From Candidatus Phosphitivorax anaerolimi (GTDB taxonomy: Bacteria; Desulfobacterota; Desulfomonilia; UBA1062): a DNA stretch of 64,000 bases. Location: positions 96,876 to 160,875 of the forward strand of contig MPOS01000014.1 in assembly GCA_001896555.1 (NCBI GenBank), in the 5' to 3' direction. A program made the translations under genes and the position numbers. Each line of letters starts with the position of its first letter. Position 1 is the stretch's first letter. Below the pieces are notes generated by a model. The model was not told the DNA's origin. It worked only from the letters and a program-made list of their open reading frames with translations, and searched no databases. Positions 44,553 through 53,569 of the stretch are shown here, piece after piece.

Positions 44553-45416
44553 CTACCGGAGAAGTCTGGTGCCGATATAGAGCCCCGCCCCTCCCATGGC
44601 CGCACGCGCCGTTGTGGAAAGCGGCCTGGACCGGAGTGCAATCGGAGAGAGGGCGGGCTTGAGCTTGTAACCCGCCTTCAGGCCATAGGCGGAGCCCGGC
44701 AGGGTGCTCTCCAGATCTGAGAAGCTCTGGGGCAGGCCCCGTTCGATCGCGGGCCAGCCCGCCACCATCATGGCCATGATATGGGGTTTTCTGTCGATTC
44801 CGCCCCTGACCACGCAGGCAGCCTCACGGCTGGTGAGGTCTTCAAGGGCGCGGTGCAGCGAAGGCGCGTGGCTCCAGATATTGTAGAACGAGATGCGGCC
44901 TTCGGAGTTGATCACATAGGAGGGATTGGCAAGCCCACCGTACGCCTGATGGACGCTTCCCGCCAGGTCGTCCACCAGAACCTGCCACGGCAGGAAGTCG
45001 CACTCCTTATAGAGTCTCGCGTCTTCGAGTTTCTGCTCGTATGAGCTGTATGACTGGACACAGGGGCCGGGATGGGCCTGGCGGATAAAGATATCGAGAA
45101 AGTGCACGCGATCAAACCAGGTGTTGTAGAGCTTGGTGAACGGCTCGACCGAGCCGATCGCAGCCGGTCAGGTGATGGAGCTGAACCGCAGAACCACAGG
45201 CTTTCCCCGCAGGCTGCTGAGTCGCACCAGGTTCCCTTCCGTGTTCTCAAGCTCGAAATCCGGGGCCGGGCAGCCGGGCCCGACGCCCCTTTTCTCAATG
45301 GTTCCTCTGATATCCATCATGGCGTATTTCCGGGAGAAGTGGTAGTAGTTATATTCCTCGACTCCAAGGCGGTTTTCCATGGTATCGAAGAGTTCTGTTA
45401 CGGTTTTTTCTTCCAT
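44553..45416 (-). CDS. Deiodinase-like selenoprotein (in-frame TGA = selenocysteine 83)
   Basis: Read as one frame across the TGA at 45168-45170, the gene encodes 287 residues. A short helical N-terminus is followed by a thioredoxin-fold domain: 'GCPAPDFELENTEGN', then 'GKPVVLRFSSIT-U-PAAIGSVEPF', then 'VHFLDIFIRQAHPG'. This matches the iodothyronine-deiodinase family motif (F.S.TUPPF...EAHP). The frame continues without interruption to a TAG at 44553. ATG 45416 has a perfect AGGAGG. A SECIS-like hairpin follows the TGA. The likely function is a selenol-dependent redox or peroxidase-like reaction; iodothyronine is not an expected bacterial substrate. Annotated naively, it would become two fragments. 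Confidence 0.88.
45138..45170 (-). promoter_or_regulatory. Sec codon and bacterial SECIS-like hairpin
   Basis: On the minus strand, the TGA (45170-45168) is followed after 12 nt by CGGCTC/GAGCCG pairing around a GGTC loop, with the GATC...GTTC flank adding partial pairs. The GGUC apical loop begins 17 nt after the UGA. In E. coli fdhF, which also has a GGUC loop, the distance is about 18 nt. This is the structure bound by SelB. Confidence 0.75.
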
Positions 45417-45820
45417 ATGACCTCCTGATTCTTCGGGCGAGGGTTCGTTTAAGGCATATATAATCTTATGAATAGCAGTCAGTGCCTTGATTGAAAGTGC
45501 TGCCTTCCGGAGAGGCCGCCTGATTTGCCCTGGAGCCTCCTGCCGGCCGTATCCCGCTGTCGAAACCGCCCATGGCCTGAGCCGCCTGCGGCATACCTGC
45601 CGACTCTTCTTTTGGAAACAGACTGGGAAAGAGAAATCAAAGGTAAAATGGTTAAGAAAAATCAAACGACTGTAAGGTCGAAATGCCGTGCCTGTCTTGG
45701 AGAATGAAAATCCTATCCGGCGCCGCCTGTGAAAAAATGACGCCGCACAAAGAAGGACCCTCGAGTGTGGGGTCGCCTTAAGAGAAACGTCCCCTGTAAG
45801 AGAAAGGGGCCTGCCGGTCC
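45417..45820. other. Intergenic region between minus-strand genes
   Basis: About 400 bases. Near 45455-45475 the minus strand is AT-rich (GATTATATATG) and could hold the selenoprotein promoter, without a clear -35. GACCC/GGGTC pairing at 45757-45775, followed on the minus strand by CTTCTTT, may terminate the gene at 45821. An open frame through 45665 is only an upstream extension. Confidence 0.4.
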
Positions 45821-46165
45821 TTACCTGAACCGCTTGTCCGGTCCGCTGAGAATGGTGAATTCCGAGAGCAGTCCGATGCCGTTTCCGCCGTCGAGGAAGC
45901 GGTAGCCGATCAGATCCTGCCCCTGAAACTTCTCCGCCTGAATCATGACGACCGGGGTCTCTTTTTGGGTGTCATGGTCCATATGGATGGCGCACGCAGG
46001 CAATCTTACATCGAGCGGCTTCATCTGACTCGGATTGATGATGTAGAACACAGCCAAGCCCGCATCGACATCGTCCTTGGTCGCGACCCTGCCCCTGATA
46101 CAGGGAGTTTCTCTCCAGTTCGTGATGTCGAGGGGGCCCCACAAGTCGTTGATTTGATCTGTCAT
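45821..46165 (-). CDS. Hypothetical cytoplasmic protein
   Basis: The 114-residue protein is beta-rich: 'CIRGRVATKDDVDAGLAVFYI', 'VRLPACAIHMDHDTQKETPVVMIQAEKF', 'DLIGYRFLDGGNGIGLLSEFTIL'. It has no signal peptide or membrane segment. I do not recognise the family. The start at 46165 is set by GAGGAGGAACTGC; the frame is open upstream to 46204. Confidence 0.65.
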   Translation of the reverse strand: MTDQINDLWGPLDITNWRETPCIRGRVATKDDVDAGLAVFYIINPSQMKPLDVRLPACAIHMDHDTQKETPVVMIQAEKFQGQDLIGYRFLDGGNGIGLLSEFTILSGPDKRFR

Positions 46166-46736
46166 GCAGTTCCTCCTCAATGTATGCAAGCATATTCTTA
46201 ACACAGTATAAGCGCATTGAACAGAGCCAAGTCGGGTAATTGCCGTTTTCGGGTGATAGTTAAGGAAAAATAAGATATTATATATCGTTAGCTCTTTAAA
46301 ACGGTCAAATACTCGGTTCTAATTGCGTATCATAAGGATTTTATTCGATTCCTGCCTGGAGGAAGACGGGTGCCGCCACTGAAGTGGGTGTCGCGGGGCA
46401 AGGCCGGCCAGCCCCTCGATAATGATCCATCCCGGCCCGAATCCTCTCTTGAAGTTCGTTGTTCAAGGTCTTCAGGAGGCGGGTCACATTCCTGTTGAAA
46501 GCTCCCCTGGCTTGAATCTGTGTAGGGGAAGGGCGTGCCTTTCACAGGTCCATAGTGTGGCCCGGGGTGCCTCAATCCCCAAGTCAGATGCCGTGCAATA
46601 GTATCTGGTCCAAACTACAACTATAAGTATTTTCAATAGAAAGTATTGACTCTTTGATCAGCTTCAGCTATAGATCACCCGGAAGAAAATGCCGGACACC
46701 CCAGGTGTCCCTGATATGTGGAGAGGAGAGTAAACC
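46166..46736. other. Divergent intergenic region
   Basis: About 570 bases. 46250-46330 is strongly AT-rich. 46340-46500 has a minus-strand frame reading 'RLLKTLNNELQERIRAGMDHYRG' that could be a gene remnant, but I cannot name it. The promoter at 46646-46674 lies next to the acyl-CoA ligase gene. Confidence 0.45.
46646..46674 (+). promoter_or_regulatory. Predicted sigma-70 promoter of the acyl-CoA ligase gene
   Basis: TTGACT (46646-46651), a 17-bp spacer and TATAGA (46669-46674), 63 bp before the ATG at 46737. Confidence 0.7.
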
Positions 46737-48287
46737 ATGAGTAACATCATCAATCGTGACACCATCGGTGACATGGCCAGGAGGGCGGCAACCAAATACG
46801 GCAGCAAGACAGCCATCATCTTCCGTGATGTGAAGCTCTCGTTCTTTGACCTGGAGCGCGAGGCGAGGCGTTTTGCCCATCTCATGAAGAGATACGGCAT
46901 CAAGAAGGGGGATAGGGTCAGCATCTACGCCTACAATTCCCACTACTACCCCATCAGCATGCTCGGACTCGCCAAGATAGGGGCGATCCAGGTGCCCATC
47001 AACTACATGCTCAATGCCGAGGAGATCGCCTACATCGTCAACCATTCCGGGTCGCGGCTCTTCATCGTGGAGGACAGCCTGTATCCCATCATCGCCCAGT
47101 CACAGTCCAAGTTCGATAGCGTGGAGAAATGGGGCTTCATCCCGCTGGGCGGCTCGCTCCTCCCCGAGGGCTTTTTCAACCTGATCGAGGAAATGAAAGA
47201 CATGCCCTATGACGAACCCCAGGTCGATGTCAGCGCGGAAGATATCGTCCAGATTCCGTATACCAGCGGCACAGAGTCCAAGCCCAAGGGCGCTATGCTC
47301 TCGCACCGGGCGCTCATGTCGCAATATCACAGCTGCATCTTCGACGGCCAGTACGACACCTATGACGTGAGTCTGCACGCCCTGCCCCTGTTCCACTGCG
47401 CCCAGCTCCACTGCTTCCTCATGCCCTATCTGTACGTAGGTGCCACGAACATCATCATGCACAAGGCCGACGCCCTGGAGATGATCAAAAATATCGAGAA
47501 GTACCAGATCACCCACATGTTCGCCCCGCCCACGGTATGGATCGGGATACTCAACCATCCAGAATTCAAGAACTATAACCTCAACAGCCTGAAGAAGGCC
47601 GCCTATGGAGCCAGCATCATGCCCGTCGAGATCATCAAGCAGCTCAGTGTGGCCTTCAGGGGCTTAAGGCTGTGGAACTACTATGGTCAGACCGAGATGG
47701 GCCCGGTCGCCACCATCCTGAAGCCGGAAGACCAGCTCCTGAAGCCTGGCTCCGCAGGCAAACCCGTGCTCAACGTCGAGACCAGGCTCATGGACGACGA
47801 CGGCTCGTTCGTGCCCAACGGCGAGGTGGGCGAGATCGTGCATCGTTCGGGTCATGTCATGACAGGCTATCTGAATGATCCGGAGAAGACCGATGCCGCC
47901 TTCGCCTACGGGTGGTTCCACAGCGGCGATCTGGGCAGGTTTGACGAGGACGGGTACCTCTATGTGGTGGACCGCAAGAAGGACATGATCAAGACCGGGG
48001 GCGAAAACGTGGCCTCGCGCGAGGTGGAGGAGGTGATCTACCGGCATCCGAGTGTCGAGGAGGTTGCGGTCATCGGCCTTCCCGACCCCAAGTGGATCGA
48101 GATCGTGGCAGCGGTGGTCGTTCTGAAAAAGGGCGCGACCATAAGCGAAAAAGAACTTGTTTCCTACTGCAAGGAACATCTGGCCGGGTTCAAGTGCCCG
48201 AAGAAGATCATCATGATCGACGGGCTCCCGAAAAATCCCTCGGGCAAGATACTCAAGCGCGAACTCAAGAAACTCTATGCAAAATAG
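46737..48287 (+). CDS. AMP-forming acyl-CoA ligase
   Basis: The 516-residue ANL-superfamily enzyme has all core motifs. These are A3 'IPYTSGTESKPKGAMLSH' (about 177-194), A5 'NYYGQTEMGP', A7 'WFHSGDLGRFDEDGYLYVVDRKKDMIKTGGENV', and A10 with the adenylation lysine in 'PKNPSGKILKRELKKL'. It activates a carboxylic acid as the acyl-adenylate and transfers it to CoA. Similarity is to medium/long-chain fatty-acid-CoA ligases; chain length is not readable. It is monocistronic behind its own promoter. Confidence 0.9.
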   Translation: MSNIINRDTIGDMARRAATKYGSKTAIIFRDVKLSFFDLEREARRFAHLMKRYGIKKGDRVSIYAYNSHYYPISMLGLAKIGAIQVPINYMLNAEEIAYIVNHSGSRLFIVEDSLYPIIAQSQSKFDSVEKWGFIPLGGSLLPEGFFNLIEEMKDMPYDEPQVDVSAEDIVQIPYTSGTESKPKGAMLSHRALMSQYHSCIFDGQYDTYDVSLHALPLFHCAQLHCFLMPYLYVGATNIIMHKADALEMIKNIEKYQITHMFAPPTVWIGILNHPEFKNYNLNSLKKAAYGASIMPVEIIKQLSVAFRGLRLWNYYGQTEMGPVATILKPEDQLLKPGSAGKPVLNVETRLMDDDGSFVPNGEVGEIVHRSGHVMTGYLNDPEKTDAAFAYGWFHSGDLGRFDEDGYLYVVDRKKDMIKTGGENVASREVEEVIYRHPSVEEVAVIGLPDPKWIEIVAAVVVLKKGATISEKELVSYCKEHLAGFKCPKKIIMIDGLPKNPSGKILKRELKKLYAK

Positions 48288-48383
48288 CCGGAGGATGAGC
48301 AGGTTTCTTGGCCCTGGTACGAATCCTAATGCCCCTGCTTTTCCCTGATCCTCCTGCAGGGTGATGCGCCCGTTGCCGGGTAT

Positions 48384-48420
48384 GGGGGTCTGATGAGGTG
48401 AATATGCCTTGCAGACCCCC
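48384..48420 (+). terminator. Perfect 9-bp stem-loop downstream of acyl-CoA ligase
   Basis: GGGGGTCTG (48384-48392) pairs with CAGACCCCC (48412-48420) around a 19-base loop. The T-tract is poor (ATTGACTTT). It may serve as a terminator or 3'-end processing hairpin for the ligase transcript. Confidence 0.4.
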
Positions 48421-48551
48421 ATTGACTTTATGAAATGCATCCCTACATGAGAATCACAACGTCACCTCCTGTAGAGCGATCTGCGGGCAAGGAGATGTAA
48501 AACGGATTCTTCGATGTAGAAAAGGTGATTGCCCTTAAAAAGGGGAAGACC

Positions 48552-48632
48552 GCCGGGTTACTCCCCCGGCCATACGTGAGGAAGCTGCCTCACCTTCATA
48601 CCGGCCGGCACCGCTTGTATGACGGCGCCGGC
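48552..48632 (+). promoter_or_regulatory. Candidate structured leader with three tandem hairpins
   Basis: GCCGGG/CCCGGC (48552-48570, 7-nt loop), GTGAGG/CCTCAC (48576-48593, 6-nt loop) and GCCGGC/GCCGGC (48604-48632) follow one another, separated by 5 and 10 nt. They lie 130 bp upstream of the DUF2382 gene. No known riboswitch class is recognised. Confidence 0.3.
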
Positions 48633-48763
48633 GATCTCGTTCTCTTTCGTGTTTCTCCTGATATGAATGATGAACACAAGAGCAGCCGGGCAAGTGCAGG
48701 CTGTTTACCATGCACGTGGGAGGAACAGGGGGAGAAAACTCGAGAAAAAAAGGAGACTTCACC

Positions 48764-49450
48764 ATGATGCGGAGAGAAGAGTTCTTGAGGCTGCATCCGG
48801 ATATCAAGGGAGAGATGGTTGCATACAGCAAAGACGGCGAGAAGCTGGGGAGAATCACTGCCCTCAACCAGGACACCGTCAATATTGAAAAGGGTTTTTT
48901 CTTCCCGCGCGATTTTGCCGTGCCCTATGACAATATCATCGATGTCCACGGCAACGAGATGGTCATCGACCAGCACCGGGCGGCATTGAGCGATTGGCAG
49001 AGGCCCGAGTACGAGGGCTGGAGCCGGAGCGGTGAGCTCGGCCGCGGCGAGTCGATAGAGATCCCTCTGCGGGAGGAAGAGCTCGAGGCGCGCAAGACCA
49101 TGCGCAAGAAGGGCGAAGTCCACCTCAAGAAGGTGGTCCATACCGAGCAGAGAACCATCTCCATACCGGTGACTACCGAAGATGTGGTGGTCGAGCATAC
49201 GCCCATGAGCGAACCGCGCGAGCTGGGGCCGGATGAGACGGCCTTCCGTGAAGAAGAAATGACCATCCCGATCATGGAAGAAGATGTCGAGGTGGTGAAG
49301 CATCAGAGAGTCAGAGAGGCCGTCCACGCCAAAAAGGTCGCTCACACCGAGCAGCGGGAGTTGAGCGATGATGTCAGAATTGAAGACATCCAGGTGGAAA
49401 GGGAAGAAGAACTGAAAGGAACGAGCGAGGAAGAAAAAGGGAAGGCATAA
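48764..49450 (+). CDS. PRC-like/DUF2382 (YsnF/AvaK-type) stress protein
   Basis: The 228-residue protein has an N-terminal PRC/DUF2171-like half ('MVAYSKDGEKLGRITALNQDTVNIEKGFFFPRDFAVPYDNI', about 17-60). The C-terminal DUF2382 half (about 95-220) has two repeated units with 'EIPLREEELEARKTMRKKGEVHLKKVVHTEQRTISIPV' and 'TIPIMEEDVEVVKHQRVREAVHAKKVAHTEQRELSDDVR'. It is cytoplasmic and very charged. Homologues (YsnF, AvaK) are general-stress or desiccation proteins of unknown activity. AAGGAGACTTCACC precedes ATG 48764. Confidence 0.8.
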   Translation: MMRREEFLRLHPDIKGEMVAYSKDGEKLGRITALNQDTVNIEKGFFFPRDFAVPYDNIIDVHGNEMVIDQHRAALSDWQRPEYEGWSRSGELGRGESIEIPLREEELEARKTMRKKGEVHLKKVVHTEQRTISIPVTTEDVVVEHTPMSEPRELGPDETAFREEEMTIPIMEEDVEVVKHQRVREAVHAKKVAHTEQRELSDDVRIEDIQVEREEELKGTSEEEKGKA

Positions 49451-49490
49451 CCAAAAAAGAGAACATCCGTTCCTTTGATGCCCATGAAAG

Positions 49491-49542
49491 GCGGCCGGAC
49501 CGGAGGCCCTGTTGCAGGCAGGACCCGGCCCGGTCTTTCTTT
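49491..49542 (+). terminator. Probable terminator after the DUF2382 gene
   Basis: GACCGG (49498-49503) pairs with CCGGTC (49530-49535), with further G+C-rich pairing inside, followed by TTTCTTT. It is the only T-rich hairpin in the 280-base gap to the next gene. Confidence 0.5.
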
Positions 49543-49732
49543 ATTGCAGGACGAATCATAGCTTGGATTCATCTTTGACGTTTGGTGTAGAGAAGGATTG
49601 ATCTGAAAACTATTATAAGCCGTATGCAGCCCTGTATGACATGACAGGAAGGAGAAGGGACTGCTGTCTTTTCCAGGACGGCGCCGTTTTCTGTCGTGCT
49701 TAGGGAGATTCAAAGGCGCAGGATGAAAAGTC

Positions 49733-50578
49733 ATGGAGATTGAAGAACACAAGGTCCATGTGGAGGAAGTTCCTATCCGTTATCTGAGCGTAGGCTCCGG
49801 GCCGGCGCTCCTGCTCCTGCACGGAATCGGCGACAGCATATCCGACTGGAAGCCGGTCATGCGCGAGCTGTCGGATGCCTGGAGCATATTCGCCCCTGAG
49901 ATGCCCTTTGCCACCGGATGGGGCGATGGGAGGGACTATACGCCGGAGCACCTCAGCCGGTTTGTCCTGTCGTTCTTGAGGGCCGTGCGCGTGGCGCGAT
50001 GCGTGGCAGTCGGCCACAGTGCGGGCGGCATGGCCGCCATAGGCCTTGCGCTCGAAAAGCCCGAGCTGGTCAGGGCCCTGGTGCTGGTTGCGAGCTCGGG
50101 TCTCGGCCAGGAGATCAACCCGGCAATGGTCGCCGAGGCGGCTCCTCTCTGGGGCGATCTCGCGATCGGCCTCGCGCAGACGCCGGTCGGGTCCCTGCAG
50201 AGGGCACTGTTCAGATCGCAGCTCCTTTTCAGCAGGCCCGGACTGGTTCCCAGGCAGTGGTGGGCAGAGCAGTACCGGCTCTCGCTCGAGCCTGCGTTCC
50301 TGCAGGCTGTGCTCGATGCCCAGCGTGCAAGCACCGGCCCGCTGGGCCAGAAGATCATCCTCTTAGAGCATCTGCCCGGACTGAAGATGCCCGTACTGCT
50401 CATCTGGGGGACCTTGGATCAGGTGGTGCCGGTTTTCCAGGCAGAGGATGCTCTGGACTACCTCAAGGACGGCAGTCTCGCCGTGATTGCCGGCAGCGGC
50501 CACATGCCTCATCTGGAGCAGCCGGCTGCCTGTGCAGAGGCGATCACCCGTTTTGCCGCGGAACATATCCGGGCTTGA
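49733..50578 (+). CDS. Alpha/beta-fold hydrolase
   Basis: The 281-residue protein has the oxyanion strand 'LLLLHGIGDS' (about 27-36), the nucleophile elbow 'VGHSAGGM' (Ser95 region), the acid in 'IWGTLDQVVP' and the histidine in 'AGSGHMPHLE'. It resembles the 2-hydroxymuconate-semialdehyde hydrolase/haloperoxidase type. There is no signal peptide. The substrate is unknown. It lies 62 bp upstream of the M16 protease gene and may be cotranscribed. Confidence 0.88.
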   Translation: MEIEEHKVHVEEVPIRYLSVGSGPALLLLHGIGDSISDWKPVMRELSDAWSIFAPEMPFATGWGDGRDYTPEHLSRFVLSFLRAVRVARCVAVGHSAGGMAAIGLALEKPELVRALVLVASSGLGQEINPAMVAEAAPLWGDLAIGLAQTPVGSLQRALFRSQLLFSRPGLVPRQWWAEQYRLSLEPAFLQAVLDAQRASTGPLGQKIILLEHLPGLKMPVLLIWGTLDQVVPVFQAEDALDYLKDGSLAVIAGSGHMPHLEQPAACAEAITRFAAEHIRA

Positions 50579-50640
50579 AAGCGAGGCTAAAAAAGAGTTT
50601 TCCCTTGATTCTTTTCCCCTCTCTGGTACCACACAAGGGT

Positions 50641-53370
50641 ATGAGCTTGCAGAAAACCCCACAGAAAAGGCAATACCGGTCATGTATTCCGGCAGCCGCC
50701 TTGATCGTGCTGCCGGTGATGGCAGCATTCGCCGTGCTCCCGCCGGCCGCCCCGGCGCAGAGCACCTTACCCGCGGGAGAGAAAAACATTGCGCGGGCTA
50801 CACTGGACAACGGTCTCCAAGTGGTCGTGGTACGCAATACCCTGTCTCCCGTGGCTACCACAGTAATCAGCTACAAGGCCGGGGCGAGTGAGTCTCCGGC
50901 CGGATTTCCGGGCACCGCCCATGCGCTCGAGCACATGATGTTCCGCGGCAGCCCCGGGCTTTCGGCCGGACAGCTGGCGCACATCACGGCGGCACTGGGC
51001 GGCATGTTCAACGCGCTCACCCGGCAGAGCGCCACCCAGTATTTCTTCACCGTGCCCGCAGCCGATCTGGAGATTGCGCTTCAGATCGAGGCCCTCCGCA
51101 TGCAGGGTGTCCTCGGCAGGGAAGAGGCATGGGATCAGGAGCGGGGGGCGATGCTGCAGGAAGTGGCCCGGAACCACTCCATGCCCGAATACATGCTCTA
51201 CACCAGGTTGAGAGAGGCCCTGTTCAAGGGCACCCCCTACGAGCGGGACGCGCTCGGCACCCGTGCTTCTCTGGAGGAGACCACAGTCGGGATGCTTGGG
51301 CGATTTCACAAAGCCTGGTACGGTCCCAACAACGCCGTGCTGGTAGTGGCAGGCGACGTCGATCCGCAGGATACCCTGGAGAAGATCGGGCGGCTCTTCG
51401 GCGGCATCCCCGCAAGAGATATCCCCGGGCGGCCCGGGGTGGATCTGAAGCCTGTGGAGCGGCAGACCATACGTTTGAAGACCGACAAGCCCTATGGGTC
51501 GGTGGTCATGGCAGTGCGTATGCCGGGCTACAGTAGCCCCGACTATGCCGCCGCCCGGGTTCTCTCCGATATCCTGAACAATCCCAGAGGCGTCCTGTAT
51601 GCCCTGGTTCCACAAGGCAAGGCACTCGACACCGGGTTTCAGATGGATACCTACCCGGAGGCCGGCATGGGATATGCGGTGGCCCTGTTCCCTCAAGGAT
51701 CAGACCCCCAGAATCTGGAGAGGGAGCTGAAGGAGGTGCTTTCACGACTGGCGCGAGACGGTGTTTCCGAGGAAATGGTCACCACAGCCAAGCGCCGTAC
51801 CATGACCTCGGTGGAGCTCGAGAAAAACTCGGTCACCGGGCTGGCCATGGCGTGGTCGACCGCCCTGGCCGTGGAAGGGCGGACCTCTCCCGAAGAGATC
51901 CTGTACGCCATAGAAAAGGTCACGGCCCGGGACGTGAACCGCTTGGCGCGCGCCTGCCTTGACCTTGAGAGCTCTGTGACGGGCATCCTTGTGCCTGAGC
52001 CTTCGGGAGGGCCCGCGCCGTCACCGGACAGCTTCGGCGGCCCGGAGTCGTTCACGCCCGAGAGCGTCGAGACGGTCGCGCTCCCGCCCTGGGCGAAAAA
52101 AACCCTGGAGAGGCTCTCTGTTCCGGAATCCACGGTGAGCCCGGTGGTGAGCACGCTCTCCAACGGCATCCAACTGATCGTTCAGCCGGTGTCTGTGAGC
52201 GAGACGGTGAGCGTCTACGGACATGTGAAGAACACCCCGGAGCTGCAGGTTCCCAAGGGCAGGGAGGGCGTGAACGAGGTGCTCGACAATCTCTTCTCCT
52301 ACGGCACGACCTCACTTGGCCGGGAGGAGTTCCAGCAGGCTCTGGACGAGATCGGGGCGTTCGTCACCCCGGGTGCGGACTTCACCCTTCAGGTGCTGGC
52401 CGGATATGCAGACCGGGGGATGGAGCTCCTTGCAGACAACATACTCAGACCGGCCCTGCCGAAAGAGGCGTTTCAGACGGTGCGCAGCCAGGTCGCGGCC
52501 ACTGTGGCTGGGCTCCTGAAAAGCCCCGGATACCTCACGGAGCGCGCCGTTCGGAAGGCGATCTATCCCGGGAACGACCCGACGCTCAGGCAGGCCACGC
52601 CGGAGACAGTGACCTCGCTGAGCCTGAACGACGTGAAGGACTACTACCGCAGTGTCTTCCGGCCCGACATGACCACCATCGTGGTCATCGGCCGCATTGC
52701 GCCCGAGACGGCCCGGACGCTCGTAGAGAAGCATTTCGGCGGCTGGAACGCCCCGCAGGCCCCCAAACCGGACGTGCTCCTGCCCCCAGTTCCGCTCAAC
52801 GGTCCGTCTCACACCCGCGTGCCCAATGAGAGCAGGGTCCAGGACCGGGTAGTGCTGGCCCAGACCCTCGGGCTGAACCGTTCGCATCCGGACTACTACG
52901 CCTTGCAACTCGGCAATCACGTGCTTGGAGGCGCCTTCTACGCCACTAGGCTCTACCGTGACCTGCGGGAGAGAACCGGCCTGGTCTACCACGTATCCTC
53001 ATCCTTCGACATGAGCCAGCGGAGGGGGCGCTATGCCGTGGAGTATGCGTGCGATCCGTCAAACGTGGCAAAGGCCCGGGCCATCGTGGAACGTAATCTC
53101 GCCGACATGCAGAAAAACCCGGTCACCCCTGATGAGCTGCTGCGCGCCAAGGCGCTGCTGCTCAGGAAGATTCCGCTCTCCGAGTCCAGCGTGCGGAGCA
53201 TCGCGCAGGGGTTCATCCACCGGACCAGGCTCGATCTCCCCCTGGACGAGCCCATCCGGGCCGCACACCGCTATCTTGCGCTCAGCGCCCCTGAGGTGAG
53301 GGACGCCTTTGCGCGGTGGGTGCGCATCGGCGACCTGGTCCAGGTGGTCGAGGGCCCAGCCTCCCGGTAG
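50641..53370 (+). CDS. M16-family (pitrilysin-like) periplasmic zinc protease, fused two-half form
   Basis: The 909-residue precursor has a signal peptide (about residues 15-40). The catalytic half has the inverted zinc motif HALEH (His94, Glu97, His98) and the distal glutamate in 'ERGAMLQEVARNHSMPEY'. The second, inactive half (about 510-909) lacks HxxEH but keeps 'RLYRDLRERTGLVYHVSSSFD', the R/Y motif that closes the chamber. Bacterial M16 proteins are often two genes; here both halves are fused. It degrades small peptides in the periplasm. The start is set by the signal peptide; its ribosome site is weak. Confidence 0.88.
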   Translation: MSLQKTPQKRQYRSCIPAAALIVLPVMAAFAVLPPAAPAQSTLPAGEKNIARATLDNGLQVVVVRNTLSPVATTVISYKAGASESPAGFPGTAHALEHMMFRGSPGLSAGQLAHITAALGGMFNALTRQSATQYFFTVPAADLEIALQIEALRMQGVLGREEAWDQERGAMLQEVARNHSMPEYMLYTRLREALFKGTPYERDALGTRASLEETTVGMLGRFHKAWYGPNNAVLVVAGDVDPQDTLEKIGRLFGGIPARDIPGRPGVDLKPVERQTIRLKTDKPYGSVVMAVRMPGYSSPDYAAARVLSDILNNPRGVLYALVPQGKALDTGFQMDTYPEAGMGYAVALFPQGSDPQNLERELKEVLSRLARDGVSEEMVTTAKRRTMTSVELEKNSVTGLAMAWSTALAVEGRTSPEEILYAIEKVTARDVNRLARACLDLESSVTGILVPEPSGGPAPSPDSFGGPESFTPESVETVALPPWAKKTLERLSVPESTVSPVVSTLSNGIQLIVQPVSVSETVSVYGHVKNTPELQVPKGREGVNEVLDNLFSYGTTSLGREEFQQALDEIGAFVTPGADFTLQVLAGYADRGMELLADNILRPALPKEAFQTVRSQVAATVAGLLKSPGYLTERAVRKAIYPGNDPTLRQATPETVTSLSLNDVKDYYRSVFRPDMTTIVVIGRIAPETARTLVEKHFGGWNAPQAPKPDVLLPPVPLNGPSHTRVPNESRVQDRVVLAQTLGLNRSHPDYYALQLGNHVLGGAFYATRLYRDLRERTGLVYHVSSSFDMSQRRGRYAVEYACDPSNVAKARAIVERNLADMQKNPVTPDELLRAKALLLRKIPLSESSVRSIAQGFIHRTRLDLPLDEPIRAAHRYLALSAPEVRDAFARWVRIGDLVQVVEGPASR

Positions 53371-53569
53371 AGCGCTCTGCAGAAATCGCCAGCGCAGTGT
53401 CTGGTCCGGCTCTCTCCCCGGGCGGGGGCACCTTCTTCCGCCTGTGGCGTGGATATTTGACCGGTGTGCAAACAAAGGAGCTGCAACAGAAGATGAGTAT
53501 CCCAGCCGGCAAGCAACAGATATCTCATGCCCTTTTCTTATCCGGTTTGATGAGATATACTTGTCATCG

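Larger units (their letters stand above)
48288..48763. other. Intergenic region rich in hairpins
   Basis: About 475 bases without a convincing gene. It contains a 9-bp perfect stem at 48384-48420 and three consecutive GC-rich stems at 48552-48632. AAAGGAGA precedes the next ATG. Confidence 0.5.

Noticed and set aside
45168..45665. Separate 165-residue gene ending at the TGA
   Set aside because: The protein stops in the middle of a thioredoxin-fold active-site strand and continues in the same frame. It is the N-terminal part of the selenoprotein, and the real start is 45416.
46340..46500. Possible gene remnant on the minus strand ('RLLKTLNNELQERIRAGMDHYRG')
   Set aside because: It is short, with no recognised family and no start. 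It is mentioned only in the intergenic description.
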